A DNA stretch of 64,000 nt from Salibacter halophilus (GTDB lineage: Bacteria > Bacteroidota > Bacteroidia > Flavobacteriales_G > Salibacteraceae): the NCBI RefSeq assembly GCF_008806325.1, contig NZ_WACR01000006.1, positions 1 through 64,000 of the forward strand, given 5' to 3'. The notes beneath the pieces were generated by a model. The model was not told where the DNA came from. It saw only the letters and a list, made by a program, of their open reading frames with translations, and searched no databases. The position numbers and the translations under genes were made by a program. Positions 45,212 through 54,167 of the stretch are shown in pieces. Every line of letters starts with the position of its first letter. Position 1 is the stretch's first letter.

Positions 45212-46240
45212 ATGCGTAAACTCATAGCTTTTAGTTTGTTCATCGCCCTGTTTGCTTCGTGCGTACCTGTAAAACGCGTTGAAGAACTCAAAACAAAATA
45301 CGATAAATGCGAGGGAGAACGCGAATATCTCGCAGGAGAAAAAGATCGTCTCGAAACTGAAAATGCCGAGCTCAAAGCTGAGGTAAAAAAGCTCAAGCAG
45401 GCTGTGAGATCAATGATTGATGATACGGCTTCCACAGCAAAACAGTACCGTCAATTGCGTCACGAAACTGATCGCCTCAAAAAAATCAACACACAACTTC
45501 GTGAAAAAGCTGATGCTCTCGAAAGCGGCTCAAATGCGGAAAACCGCAAACTAATGAGCGAAGTAATGGCGCTCCAGGATGATCTTCAAATCAAGGAGGA
45601 TAAGCTCAAGCTGCTCGACAAACAACTGGATGACAAAGAGAAGCGACTCAATAAACTTCAGGAAGAACTCGAGGCTCGCGAAAAACGCGTACAGGAACTC
45701 GAAAACATAATCGCTCAAAAAGATGCTGCTGTTAAAGCACTTCGCGATAAAGTAAAAGATGCATTAACCGGTTTTGCCGACAAGGGTATTACAGTTGAAC
45801 AGCGCAACGGACGCGTTTATGTTTCTATGGAGGCCAAGTTGCTATTTGCAAGTGGTTCAACAAGTGTCGGCTCTGAAGGTACTAAAGCTGTCGTTCAGCT
45901 GGCTAAAGCACTTGAAAACCAAAACGAACTCACCATTTTAGTTGAAGGTCACACCGATACAGACCCAATCAGCTCTTCATGTATCAAAGACAACTGGGAT
46001 CTTTCTGTGATGCGAGCAACATCAGTTGTGAGAATTATGATGAACAACAGCTCCATTGATCCGCAAACACTCACTGCTGCCGGCAGAGGAGAACACTTTC
46101 CAATAGCATCAAACGACACTCCTGAAGGCAAAGCAAAAAACCGCAGAATTGAAGTGATCCTCACACCAAACCTCGATCAGCTGTTCAAAATTCTAGACGA
46201 AAGCGCTCAGCAAATCACAAATGACGAGGGCACTGAATAA
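45212..46240 (+). CDS. OmpA-family lipoprotein with coiled coil
   Basis: The start is taken as ATG at 45212 (MRKLIAFSLFIALFASC, a lipobox); the frame is open to 45170. A coiled coil of ~160 residues (rich in Lys, Glu, Asp and Leu, around 25-190) follows, then an OmpA C-terminal peptidoglycan-binding domain. That domain has the usual blocks LLFASGSTSVGSEG, LVEGHTDTDP and LTAAGRGEHFPIA. Such proteins tether the outer membrane to the cell wall. It lies upstream of the sensor kinase gene in the same direction. Confidence 0.9.
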   Translation: MRKLIAFSLFIALFASCVPVKRVEELKTKYDKCEGEREYLAGEKDRLETENAELKAEVKKLKQAVRSMIDDTASTAKQYRQLRHETDRLKKINTQLREKADALESGSNAENRKLMSEVMALQDDLQIKEDKLKLLDKQLDDKEKRLNKLQEELEAREKRVQELENIIAQKDAAVKALRDKVKDALTGFADKGITVEQRNGRVYVSMEAKLLFASGSTSVGSEGTKAVVQLAKALENQNELTILVEGHTDTDPISSSCIKDNWDLSVMRATSVVRIMMNNSSIDPQTLTAAGRGEHFPIASNDTPEGKAKNRRIEVILTPNLDQLFKILDESAQQITNDEGTE

Positions 46241-46256
46241 CTTTAGCCCGGTTTTT

Positions 46257-46279
46257 GCTTATCTAGGAAAAAGATAAGC
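46257..46279 (+). promoter_or_regulatory. Hairpin directly before the sensor-kinase start codon
   Basis: GCTTATCT (46257-46264) and AGATAAGC (46272-46279) are perfect 8-bp arms around the loop AGGAAAA. The ATG is at 46281, one base after the stem. The loop holds the only purine-rich ribosome-binding-like sequence. It could gate translation, or be an operator site. Confidence 0.45.
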
Positions 46280-46280
46280 C

Positions 46281-47732
46281 ATGACAAAGAGCAAAAAATC
46301 ATTAAAACTGGGGTTGGGTACGCGCATCTACCTTTCAATGATGGCGTTGATACTCATTTCGCTCATTGTCATTGGTATATCGACCTATGCTTTCTTTCAG
46401 AACCGCAACGAACAGTTTCATCAAAACAGACTACAGCAGCAGGAAAACACCATTATGCTCTCGCTGCAGTATTTTATCATTGAAAACGGAATAAGAGACG
46501 TCAATGCAAAGCTGGAAAACAAGATTCATGAATTGGCTGAAATCCATGACGTTGATCTAAACGTGTACACTACTGATGGAGAGTTGCTGGGTTCAACTCA
46601 GGTTGAGCTTTTTGAAAAAGGCGTTTTCTCCAAAACACTTCCCGACTCACTTCTGCATAAACTCAAACCCAACGAATCCATTGTCAAAAAAGAACGGCTC
46701 GATGGTGAAGAATACCTCTCCGCTTATTTCATTTTAGAAAACGGCAACAAGAAAATAGCCATCATCAATTTGCCGTATCGCAAGGACTCACAAACCATGC
46801 AGAATGAAGTTTCTTCGTTTCTCCTAACTCTTGCCCAGGTTTATGTGTTGTTGTTTTTATTCGCCTCGATTGTCGCTTTCTTACTGAGTAATTACATCAC
46901 CAACACCCTCAAAAAAATCAGTGCGAAACTCAAAGAAGTGCGTATTAACAAGAAAAATGAACCCATTGAGTGGAACAGCAAAGATGAAATCGGGGAGCTC
47001 ATCAACGACTACAACCGGATGCTGGAAGAGCTCGAAAAAAGTGCTCAGCTACTCGCCAAAAGCGAGCGTGAATCTGCATGGAAAGAGATGGCAAGGCAGG
47101 TTGCTCACGAAATTAAAAATCCGCTCACGCCAATGCGTCTCAACATTCAGCACCTTCAACGTACGGCAAAGCAAAACCCCGAGGAGCTGGAAGAGCGCAT
47201 TCAATCTATCGGTCAGAACCTAATCGAGCAAATCGACACACTTTCGAGCATCGCGAGTGAATTCTCCAATTTCGCCAAAATGCCAAAAGCCCAAAACGAA
47301 AAAGTAGACGTGAAATCTGTACTCAATTCGGCTATTGAGTTGCATCGCAACAACGGAGCAATCGATCTTGAGGTAAAAGGATCTGACCATTATGTTTTTG
47401 CCGATAAACAACACCTGTTGCGCGCTTTCACGAATCTTATCAAAAACGGATTACAGGCCGTGCCCGATGAAAGAGAACCCGAAATCAAAATCTTTTTGGA
47501 AAAAACAAACTCAAATGTTGTCGTGAAAATTAGCGATAACGGAAGCGGAATTCCCGATGAATTGAAAGAGAAAATCTTTAGCCCTAATTTCACCACAAAA
47601 TCGAGCGGAATGGGACTCGGACTGGCAATGGTGAAAAACATCGTAAATGCTGCCGGAGGCGAAATCAACTTCCAAACAAAAGTGAATGAAGGCACCACTT
47701 TCACAATTTTGCTCCCATTGAGCTCTGAATAA
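46281..47732 (+). CDS. Sensor histidine kinase (NtrY-like)
   Basis: A 483-residue membrane kinase. It has two transmembrane helices (about residues 15-38 and 175-200) bounding a periplasmic sensor region and a HAMP segment (residues ~200-255). The dimerisation domain carries the phospho-acceptor His276 in RQVAHEIKNPLTPM, and a HATPase_c domain follows (NLIKNGLQAVP, ISDNGSGIPDEL, GMGLGLAMVKNIV). The HxxKNPLTP form is typical of NtrY-like kinases. No response-regulator gene is next to it, so its partner is encoded elsewhere. Two decamer copies (47211, 47379). Confidence 0.94.
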   Translation: MTKSKKSLKLGLGTRIYLSMMALILISLIVIGISTYAFFQNRNEQFHQNRLQQQENTIMLSLQYFIIENGIRDVNAKLENKIHELAEIHDVDLNVYTTDGELLGSTQVELFEKGVFSKTLPDSLLHKLKPNESIVKKERLDGEEYLSAYFILENGNKKIAIINLPYRKDSQTMQNEVSSFLLTLAQVYVLLFLFASIVAFLLSNYITNTLKKISAKLKEVRINKKNEPIEWNSKDEIGELINDYNRMLEELEKSAQLLAKSERESAWKEMARQVAHEIKNPLTPMRLNIQHLQRTAKQNPEELEERIQSIGQNLIEQIDTLSSIASEFSNFAKMPKAQNEKVDVKSVLNSAIELHRNNGAIDLEVKGSDHYVFADKQHLLRAFTNLIKNGLQAVPDEREPEIKIFLEKTNSNVVVKISDNGSGIPDELKEKIFSPNFTTKSSGMGLGLAMVKNIVNAAGGEINFQTKVNEGTTFTILLPLSSE

Positions 47733-47767
47733 ATATATAATTTTGAGCAGAGAAAAATTCAATCAAA

Positions 47768-48550
47768 ATGGCATATAACAACATACAAACCGAGTCAAAA
47801 GACAATATTTTATACATCACGATAAACCGACCCAAGCAACTCAATGCTCTCAACCGCGAAACCATTGGCGAGCTTTCTCAGGCTTTCAAAGATGGTGAGG
47901 CAAACAGCGATATTCAGGTGATCATTTTAACCGGAACTGGCGAAAAAGCTTTTGTTGCGGGTGCTGATATCAAGGAGTTTGCAAATTACAGTGTTGAGGA
48001 AGGAAAATCACTGAGTGCTGACGGACACAAAAACTTATTCGATTTGGTGGAATCACTCGGAACACCTGTAATTGCAGCTGTAAACGGTTTTGCTTTAGGT
48101 GGCGGACTCGAATTGGCCATGAGTTGCCACATTCGCGTTGCATCAGAAAACGCCAAAATGGGATTACCTGAAGTTTCTCTAGGTGTTATTCCGGGTTACG
48201 GAGGAACTCAACGTCTCGCTCAGCTCGTTGGAAAAGGAAAGGCAATTGAAATGGTTGCTACAGCAGGTATGATCAATGCTGAAGATGCTCATCACTGGGG
48301 CCTCGTAAACCATGTTACTTTCCAGAGTGAGCTTCTCGAAAAATGCCAGGAAATCGCTAATGCCATCAAAAAGAATTCTCCAAAAGCCATTTCAAATGCA
48401 ATCAAAGCGATTAATGCAGGCTTTGAAGAAGGGAAAAACGGATTTGAGGAAGAGATCAACCAGTTTGGAAATTCTTTTGGAACAGCAGATTTCAAAGAAG
48501 GAACTTCAGCTTTCCTCGAAAAACGCAAGCCCAACTTTAAAGGCGAATAA
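47768..48550 (+). CDS. Enoyl-CoA hydratase/isomerase (crotonase family)
   Basis: A 260-residue enzyme that hydrates trans-2-enoyl-CoA in beta-oxidation or related pathways. The crotonase oxyanion-hole blocks are present (AGADIKEF; NGFALGGGLELAMSCH), as is the second catalytic Glu in LPEVSLGVIPGYGGTQRL. Both conserved Glu residues (GGLELA and LPEVSL) are kept, favouring true hydratase activity. Gene context does not show which pathway. A strong terminator follows. Confidence 0.92.
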   Translation: MAYNNIQTESKDNILYITINRPKQLNALNRETIGELSQAFKDGEANSDIQVIILTGTGEKAFVAGADIKEFANYSVEEGKSLSADGHKNLFDLVESLGTPVIAAVNGFALGGGLELAMSCHIRVASENAKMGLPEVSLGVIPGYGGTQRLAQLVGKGKAIEMVATAGMINAEDAHHWGLVNHVTFQSELLEKCQEIANAIKKNSPKAISNAIKAINAGFEEGKNGFEEEINQFGNSFGTADFKEGTSAFLEKRKPNFKGE

Positions 48551-48571
48551 ATCAAAATATACTTTTCACAT

Positions 48572-48597
48572 AAAAGCCGCAGCATGCGGCTTTTTTT
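48572..48597 (+). terminator. Rho-independent terminator after the crotonase gene
   Basis: AAAAGCCGCA and TGCGGCTTTT form a 10-bp stem with a 3-nt loop and a T-run of seven. Confidence 0.9.
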
Positions 48598-48637
48598 GTT
48601 ACGAACCTCCTTCTCCCCACAACCCGATTTTAAATTT

Positions 48638-48645
48638 TACTTTTG
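48638..48645 (+). promoter_or_regulatory. Putative -7 element (TACTTTTG) of the flippase/dut operon
   Basis: It matches TAnnTTTG 17 bp before the flippase ATG. No TTG is at standard spacing. Confidence 0.4.
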
Positions 48646-48661
48646 ACCCACAAATCAATTC

Positions 48662-50143
48662 ATGGCAGCACTAAAAAAACTGGCAGGTCAAACCGCTATT
48701 TACGGCTTATCGAGCATGCTGGGTCGGTTTCTCAACTACCTATTGGTGCCGCTGCACACCACTCAGTTCATCACAGCAGATTACGGTGTCATCACTGAAA
48801 TTTATGCGCTATCAGCTTTTTTTGCTGTCTTACTCACGTGGGGACTTGAAACCGCCTATTTCCGCTACATCAACGAACAAAACACTGATAGCAATAAAGT
48901 AATTGGCAATGTGCTGGGCTTTTTGTCTTACAGCACCGTCATCTTTTTCATCATAATTATTTTCGGTCAGAACCTCCTGGCCGACTGGATTGGTTATGAG
49001 CAAAACCCCGAGTACATCGTGTGGATGGGACTGGCTCTCGGTTTTGATGCACTCTCAGCAATTCCGCTAGCCAAGCTCAGGAAAGATGAAAAGTCAGTGA
49101 AGTTTGCTGTCATTAACTTTCTGAATATTGGTGTCAACATCGGGCTCAACTTGTTTTTTATCGGATACCTCATTCCGGAAGCTCGTGAAGGAACATCAAA
49201 CTGGCTCATCGATACATTTTACAATCCGGCTATTGGTGTGGGATATGTTTTTATCGCCAACCTTATAGCGAGCGGAATCAAGTTTATCGCGCTATCACCA
49301 ACCTTCAGGCTCGTTCACTTCAAGCTCGATTCACAGCAGATCAAAACACTTTTGATCTATGCACTGCCCATTATGGTAGCAGGTTTTGCCGGAATCATCA
49401 ACGAAACACTTGACAGGAGACTGATTCGCGTAATACTGGAACCTGAAATTGGTGAAACAGCAGCTAAGTCTCAGGTTGGAATCTATGGAGGTGTTTACAA
49501 ACTCTCTATCGTGATCACGCTTTTCATTCAGGCATTTCGCTATGCCGTGGAACCGTTCTTCTTTTCAAGAGCAAAGCAACAGGGTGCAGCTCACGCCTAT
49601 GCTGATGTCATGAACTGGTTTACCATCATCGTATCAGGTATGTTTTTATTCGTACTCATGTATCTCGATTTGTTCAAGCATTTTTTGGGAAGAGAGGAGT
49701 ACTGGAAAGGATTACATATTGTTCCAATTTTACTTTTAGCCAACATTTTCCTCGGTTGGACCTACAACCTGAGTGTTTGGTACAAAATCAAAAACCTGAC
49801 GATTTACGGAGCTTATCTCGCTGTAGTTGGAGCTATCATTACTGTAGTACTAAACTACATGCTCATTCCAGAAATGGGCTACGAAGGAGCTGCATGGGCT
49901 ACTTTTGCAGCCTACGCTAGTATGTGTTATTTATCGTACTTCTTTGGCCAAAAACACAACCCAATTCCATACGACCTAAAAAGAGTTTTGGGTTATCTGG
50001 CTTATGCTGTAGCTCTCTACGGACTAAGCACAATTCCAGATCTCGAAGGCTGGATAAAATACACGTTGAACACAGGAATACTTCTCGTCTTCCTGTTTAC
50101 GGTTCTGACCATTGAACGCAAACGCATTAAACAGTTATTATGA
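48662..50143 (+). CDS. Polysaccharide/oligosaccharide flippase (Wzx/MOP superfamily)
   Basis: A 493-residue membrane protein with about fourteen helices and the N-terminal [20 protein letters not shown] typical of Wzx-like MOP-superfamily transporters. It moves lipid-linked saccharide across the inner membrane. The substrate is unknown. No glycosyltransferases are near, so a housekeeping or general role is likely. It overlaps dut by four bases (ATGA). Confidence 0.9.
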   Translation: MAALKKLAGQTAIYGLSSMLGRFLNYLLVPLHTTQFITADYGVITEIYALSAFFAVLLTWGLETAYFRYINEQNTDSNKVIGNVLGFLSYSTVIFFIIIIFGQNLLADWIGYEQNPEYIVWMGLALGFDALSAIPLAKLRKDEKSVKFAVINFLNIGVNIGLNLFFIGYLIPEAREGTSNWLIDTFYNPAIGVGYVFIANLIASGIKFIALSPTFRLVHFKLDSQQIKTLLIYALPIMVAGFAGIINETLDRRLIRVILEPEIGETAAKSQVGIYGGVYKLSIVITLFIQAFRYAVEPFFFSRAKQQGAAHAYADVMNWFTIIVSGMFLFVLMYLDLFKHFLGREEYWKGLHIVPILLLANIFLGWTYNLSVWYKIKNLTIYGAYLAVVGAIITVVLNYMLIPEMGYEGAAWATFAAYASMCYLSYFFGQKHNPIPYDLKRVLGYLAYAVALYGLSTIPDLEGWIKYTLNTGILLVFLFTVLTIERKRIKQLL

Positions 50144-50574
50144 ACGTAAAGATTGTCAACAAAGGCAAACACAAGCTACCACATTACGCTACTGAGCAGA
50201 GTGCCGGAATGGACCTGCGCGCTAATTTAGGCGCTCCTGTAACGCTAAAGCCACTTGAACGAACATTGATCAAGACAGGGCTTTTTATGGAATTACAGGC
50301 GGGCTATGAGGCTCAGATTAGGCCACGATCAGGACTCGCATTTAAACAGGGCATTACTGTTTTGAATGCTCCCGGCACAATCGATGCTGATTATCGCGGA
50401 GAAATTGGTGTATTGCTCGTGAACTTATCCAATGAAGATGTAACGATTGAAGATGGAGAGCGTGTGGCGCAAATGGTTATCGCAAAACACGAGCAGGTTG
50501 AATGGAAAGAAGTTAACTCACTTGAAGATAGTAATCGTGGAGAAGGCGGATTCGGCTCGACAGGGAAAAAGTAA
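50140..50574 (+). CDS. dut: dUTP diphosphatase
   Basis: Hydrolyses dUTP to dUMP, keeping uracil out of DNA and feeding thymidylate synthesis. It has 144 residues and all five trimeric dUTPase motifs: [45 protein letters not shown] and the C-terminal [10 protein letters not shown]. The start overlaps the stop of the flippase gene (ATGA), a mark of translational coupling. Confidence 0.97.
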   Translation: MNVKIVNKGKHKLPHYATEQSAGMDLRANLGAPVTLKPLERTLIKTGLFMELQAGYEAQIRPRSGLAFKQGITVLNAPGTIDADYRGEIGVLLVNLSNEDVTIEDGERVAQMVIAKHEQVEWKEVNSLEDSNRGEGGFGSTGKK

Positions 50575-50623
50575 CCAATTCATTCTACAAGTCGTTTAGA
50601 ACCTGAGTAAACAGAAAAAAACA

Positions 50624-51361
50624 ATGAGACAAATACAATCTTCAAACCCGGCTTTTAATTCGAAAGCTTTTAAGAGTGCTACTCAATCTGCAGCCGCTGA
50701 AGGAAGCATGACAATTGCCGGTACTGTCAATAAGACGATACTTTTAACTCTGCTCGTTTTAGCCAGTGCTTCGTACACATGGCTCAATCCTAGTACAACA
50801 CTAATGTGGGTTGGTATTATTGGCGGATTAATCGCGGCATTAGTTACTTCATTTAAGCCAAATCTATCACCAATATCAGCGCCAGTTTACGCTTTGCTTG
50901 AAGGAATGGCCCTGGGAGGAATATCGCTGTTCATCAGTCAGAGCTTTGGCGGAGGATCAATTGTTTTCCAGGCAGTAGCTTCTACAATAGGGGTTCTTTT
51001 TGCGATGCTCTTTCTTTACAGAACCGGAATTATCAAGGTCAACAAGAAGTTGCGGTCTGGAATAATGGCAGCAACTGGCGGAATTGCACTTATGTACATT
51101 ATCAACATGGTGATGGGCTTTTTTGGCGGTTCTTTCCTGAGTTTGCAAAATACATCCTGGATCATGATTGGAATCAACCTTGTAATTGTAGGAGTAGCAG
51201 CATTTAACTTATTGCTCGATTTTGATTTTATTGAGCGAGGAGCAAAATCTGGAGCTCCAAAATACATGGAGTGGTTTGGCGCTTTTGGGTTGATGGTTAC
51301 GCTAGTGTGGCTCTACTTAGAGCTCCTTAAGTTATTTGCCCGCTTACAGTCAAGAGATTAA
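50624..51361 (+). CDS. Bax inhibitor-1/YccA family membrane protein
   Basis: A 245-residue protein with about seven transmembrane segments and the BI-1 (UPF0005) pattern, for example PVYALLEGMALGGISLFIS and DFDFIERGAKSGAPKYMEWF. BI-1 proteins affect calcium flux or FtsH-linked membrane quality control in bacteria. It belongs to the YccA-like group with a soluble N-terminal tail (~40 residues). Confidence 0.92.
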   Translation: MRQIQSSNPAFNSKAFKSATQSAAAEGSMTIAGTVNKTILLTLLVLASASYTWLNPSTTLMWVGIIGGLIAALVTSFKPNLSPISAPVYALLEGMALGGISLFISQSFGGGSIVFQAVASTIGVLFAMLFLYRTGIIKVNKKLRSGIMAATGGIALMYIINMVMGFFGGSFLSLQNTSWIMIGINLVIVGVAAFNLLLDFDFIERGAKSGAPKYMEWFGAFGLMVTLVWLYLELLKLFARLQSRD

Positions 51362-51380
51362 ACTCAACTTTATTGCATAA

Positions 51381-51408
51381 AAAAAGAGGCTCAGCTGAGC
51401 CTCTTTTT
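51381..51408. terminator. Bidirectional terminator between the BI-1 and T9SS genes
   Basis: AAAAAGAGGCTCAG and CTGAGCCTCTTTTT are exact complements with no loop bases between them. A- and T-runs on the two sides serve the convergent genes. Confidence 0.9.
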
Positions 51409-51427
51409 GTTTTAGTGAATGTCCTAA

Positions 51428-54031
51428 TTACTGCTTGATCAATTTCATCTGACCTAATGATTCACCATCGATTCGTGCATCGATGAAGTAAACGCCACTT
51501 TCAAGGTTTGAGAGCGGTAAGTTTATTTGGTTCTGACCAGCAGATAATCCTTTTTGAATACGATCTACAACAGCTCCAGTAGTTGACATCACAGTCAGAT
51601 CCACCTGAGCTTCATGATTGAGGTTGATCTGAATAGTCGTTCTGGTTTTAGCCGGGTTTGGATAAACCTTCCAGCTATCTACCTGAGCTAGTTTTTCTTC
51701 ATTGCTCATGATAACGTCAATGAAGATTTCATCTCGGCCAACACAACCATTCTCGTCAGTTACTTCAACCCAAACAGTGTTGCTGGATGCAATCCCGTAT
51801 TCAGTTGTTTGTGTGCTATCGCCATTACTCCAAATGTAAGACTCATAGCCACTACCTGCATCAAATGTATAAATGCCCGGTCCGTCATTGATATCACCTC
51901 CGAGATCAATATTTGGCGGGTCAAGTACTGTAACAGTTTTATCGTCAACGTTTTCGCATCCAAATTGATTTGTAACAGTGACCACATAAGTTCCTGATTG
52001 TTCAACATTTATTTGATCAGTTGTTGAGTTAGTTGACCAATTGTAAGAACTAAACCCAGTTCCGGCTGTAATAAGTAACTCTTCTCCTTCACAAATTACT
52101 GTATCACTTCCCAGGTTAACTGATGGGTCAGGATATCCAGCTAGTTGAACAGTATCAGAGAAATTACACCCAAATGGATCAACTACTGTTACACTGTATT
52201 GACCAGGGTTATTGATATTAATTTGTTGCTGAGAGCCACCTGTTGACCAATTGTAAGCATTGTTGAACGTAGTATCAGCAAGGTTTGTGATTACTTCTAT
52301 TTGCATTTGTTCTCCCTGACAAAGACCAGTATCAGGAGTGTTTATCATAGGCCTGGGGTAATGAGCTAATACAATTGTATCTACTAATCCAAAACCGGCA
52401 ATATTTTCGTAATCCAGTTCAGCTTGAGTAATGAAAAATTCATCTTCTCCTATAAAGCTATAAACCGAATCGGATTGTATTACAGATGCTCCCTGACTGT
52501 TTTCAGAAAGCCACTCATAAGTACCTTCACCTAATTGAGGGTTGTAGTTACCATCCTGACAAACAAAAACAGTATCGTTCACATTTAATTCTGGGTACGG
52601 AGAAATAGCAAAGTTATCAACTCCTACACCTTCATAGTTCAAGACTATATCTGATTTAAAGTTGAATCTAAATTGAACAGATGGTTCTCCCATTAAAGAA
52701 TCTAGCTCGTGCTCTACTTCGACCCAGCCATTGTTATCACCATCCCATAAAAAGTCGGGTGAAAAAGTTCCGCCAAAAGTGTTGGAATTATTGTACCAAT
52801 TCATACCTGTAGTATCTGAACCAACAGGAATCCATGTATTACCTGTATCCAGGCTTACCTGGAGCTGCATTCCGTCATAACCACTTTCTGAAGCTCTCCA
52901 AAGGTCAAACCTTACATTTGGTTCAACTGTTAAATTAGAAAAATCAAAACACGGAGAGTACAAATAGCTGTCCTCACTAGAGTTGTATGATCCAGTCAGG
53001 TTCGTAACCCATGCATTGGGTGAGCTCGCTGCAGAATTGATTGTCGTGTTATTTGGTATGCCTCTGGCCCATGAAGGTGATGCTCCTTCAACATTCCATT
53101 CAGAATAAGCATCATCAAAGTCATCGAGGTAAGGTAAACTAGAATATGTGGTAATATGATAAAAGGCCATCGGCTGTGAAAGAGTATCATTAGAAGCCAC
53201 ACTATCATTAGGAACATCAATCCAGGATTCAACTGTATACAAACCTTCATTTGAAGCATCGATCAAGTCATCAAATGCATACGTATAAGTTGAGCCGGGA
53301 GTAATTGTTGTATAAACACTATCAACAACAGTATCTGTACCATTCACTACGTAATAGGAGTAGATTGTATCAATATCGACAGTACCATTATTAAAAATAT
53401 CAATTCTAACAGAATCTGATAGAGCCAAATCACAACTACTACCTAGTTGGTTAATACCGGATATTCCAGCATCTTTGACTTGAGGAGCTTGAAGAATATC
53501 AGCTGTGAAATCCATAAGAGACCCCCATGAAAATGACGAACATGAGTTAGCTGGAAGAGAGCCCCCTTCTTCCTGTAATACTCTCATCCTTGTACTACCA
53601 GCCGAAGCAAAATAAGGTACAGTAAAATTAAAAGTGACAGGACCAGACCAGTTTCCACTTCCCGGAGTTCCAGAAGAGGAGCCAATTAGCTCATTTGAAT
53701 CAAATACTTGATTCTGGTTATAGTCAATCCAAACAGCTCCAACTCCTGGATAATCCAAACCACAGGTTCCAAAAGTAATATCCATACTGTAAGAGTTCCC
53801 GGGCATTAGTTCTACACTTTGTGCTGTTAAAGTATCAACACCTATTACGCCCGGACAGCCTGTGTGAGATATTGATGTAGCGTTTTCTCCGGTAATATCA
53901 ACCTGCTCAACATTTGAGTCAGAAGTTGACGAAGGCCCCCCTGTACAATACTGAGCGAGCACTTTATCGGTTTTAAAACTTAGAAACGCCAATGCAGCAA
54001 AGGCAATGGCTCCTTGTAATTTGTGTTTCAT
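51428..54031 (-). CDS. T9SS-secreted protein with GEVED and PKD-like domains
   Basis: An 867-residue exported protein. A signal peptide (MKHKLQGAIAFAALAFLSF..., cut near residue 26) is followed by a GEVED-type domain (GVGAVWIDYNQNQVFDSNELIG), a CARDB-like strand region and a MAM/concanavalin-like section (PYLDDFDDAYSEWNV). At least three PKD-like modules come next (YNWSTGGSQQQININNPGQY type). The protein ends in a T9SS type A sorting domain (KVYPNPAKTRTTIQINL to GQMKLIKQ). Such proteins are secreted through the T9SS and fixed to the surface. Ligand or function unknown. Convergent with the BI-1 gene. Confidence 0.93.
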   Translation of the reverse strand: MKHKLQGAIAFAALAFLSFKTDKVLAQYCTGGPSSTSDSNVEQVDITGENATSISHTGCPGVIGVDTLTAQSVELMPGNSYSMDITFGTCGLDYPGVGAVWIDYNQNQVFDSNELIGSSSGTPGSGNWSGPVTFNFTVPYFASAGSTRMRVLQEEGGSLPANSCSSFSWGSLMDFTADILQAPQVKDAGISGINQLGSSCDLALSDSVRIDIFNNGTVDIDTIYSYYVVNGTDTVVDSVYTTITPGSTYTYAFDDLIDASNEGLYTVESWIDVPNDSVASNDTLSQPMAFYHITTYSSLPYLDDFDDAYSEWNVEGASPSWARGIPNNTTINSAASSPNAWVTNLTGSYNSSEDSYLYSPCFDFSNLTVEPNVRFDLWRASESGYDGMQLQVSLDTGNTWIPVGSDTTGMNWYNNSNTFGGTFSPDFLWDGDNNGWVEVEHELDSLMGEPSVQFRFNFKSDIVLNYEGVGVDNFAISPYPELNVNDTVFVCQDGNYNPQLGEGTYEWLSENSQGASVIQSDSVYSFIGEDEFFITQAELDYENIAGFGLVDTIVLAHYPRPMINTPDTGLCQGEQMQIEVITNLADTTFNNAYNWSTGGSQQQININNPGQYSVTVVDPFGCNFSDTVQLAGYPDPSVNLGSDTVICEGEELLITAGTGFSSYNWSTNSTTDQINVEQSGTYVVTVTNQFGCENVDDKTVTVLDPPNIDLGGDINDGPGIYTFDAGSGYESYIWSNGDSTQTTEYGIASSNTVWVEVTDENGCVGRDEIFIDVIMSNEEKLAQVDSWKVYPNPAKTRTTIQINLNHEAQVDLTVMSTTGAVVDRIQKGLSAGQNQINLPLSNLESGVYFIDARIDGESLGQMKLIKQ

Positions 54032-54110
54032 AACGATTAGATTTTAAAATTTAGGCTAATAATAGCCATGGGTTAATTAGTTGTAAACCTAAATATTTTT
54101 TACTTATAAA

Positions 54111-54146
54111 AAAAGGGGTGTCAGCTAAAAAGCCAACACCCCTTTT
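54111..54146 (-). terminator. Rho-independent terminator of the giant T9SS gene
   Basis: AAAAGGGGTGT pairs with ACACCCCTTTT around a short loop containing a smaller GCT/AGC pairing. The minus-strand T-run follows the stem. Confidence 0.85.
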
Positions 54147-54167
54147 ATTATGATTATCTAGTTTGTA

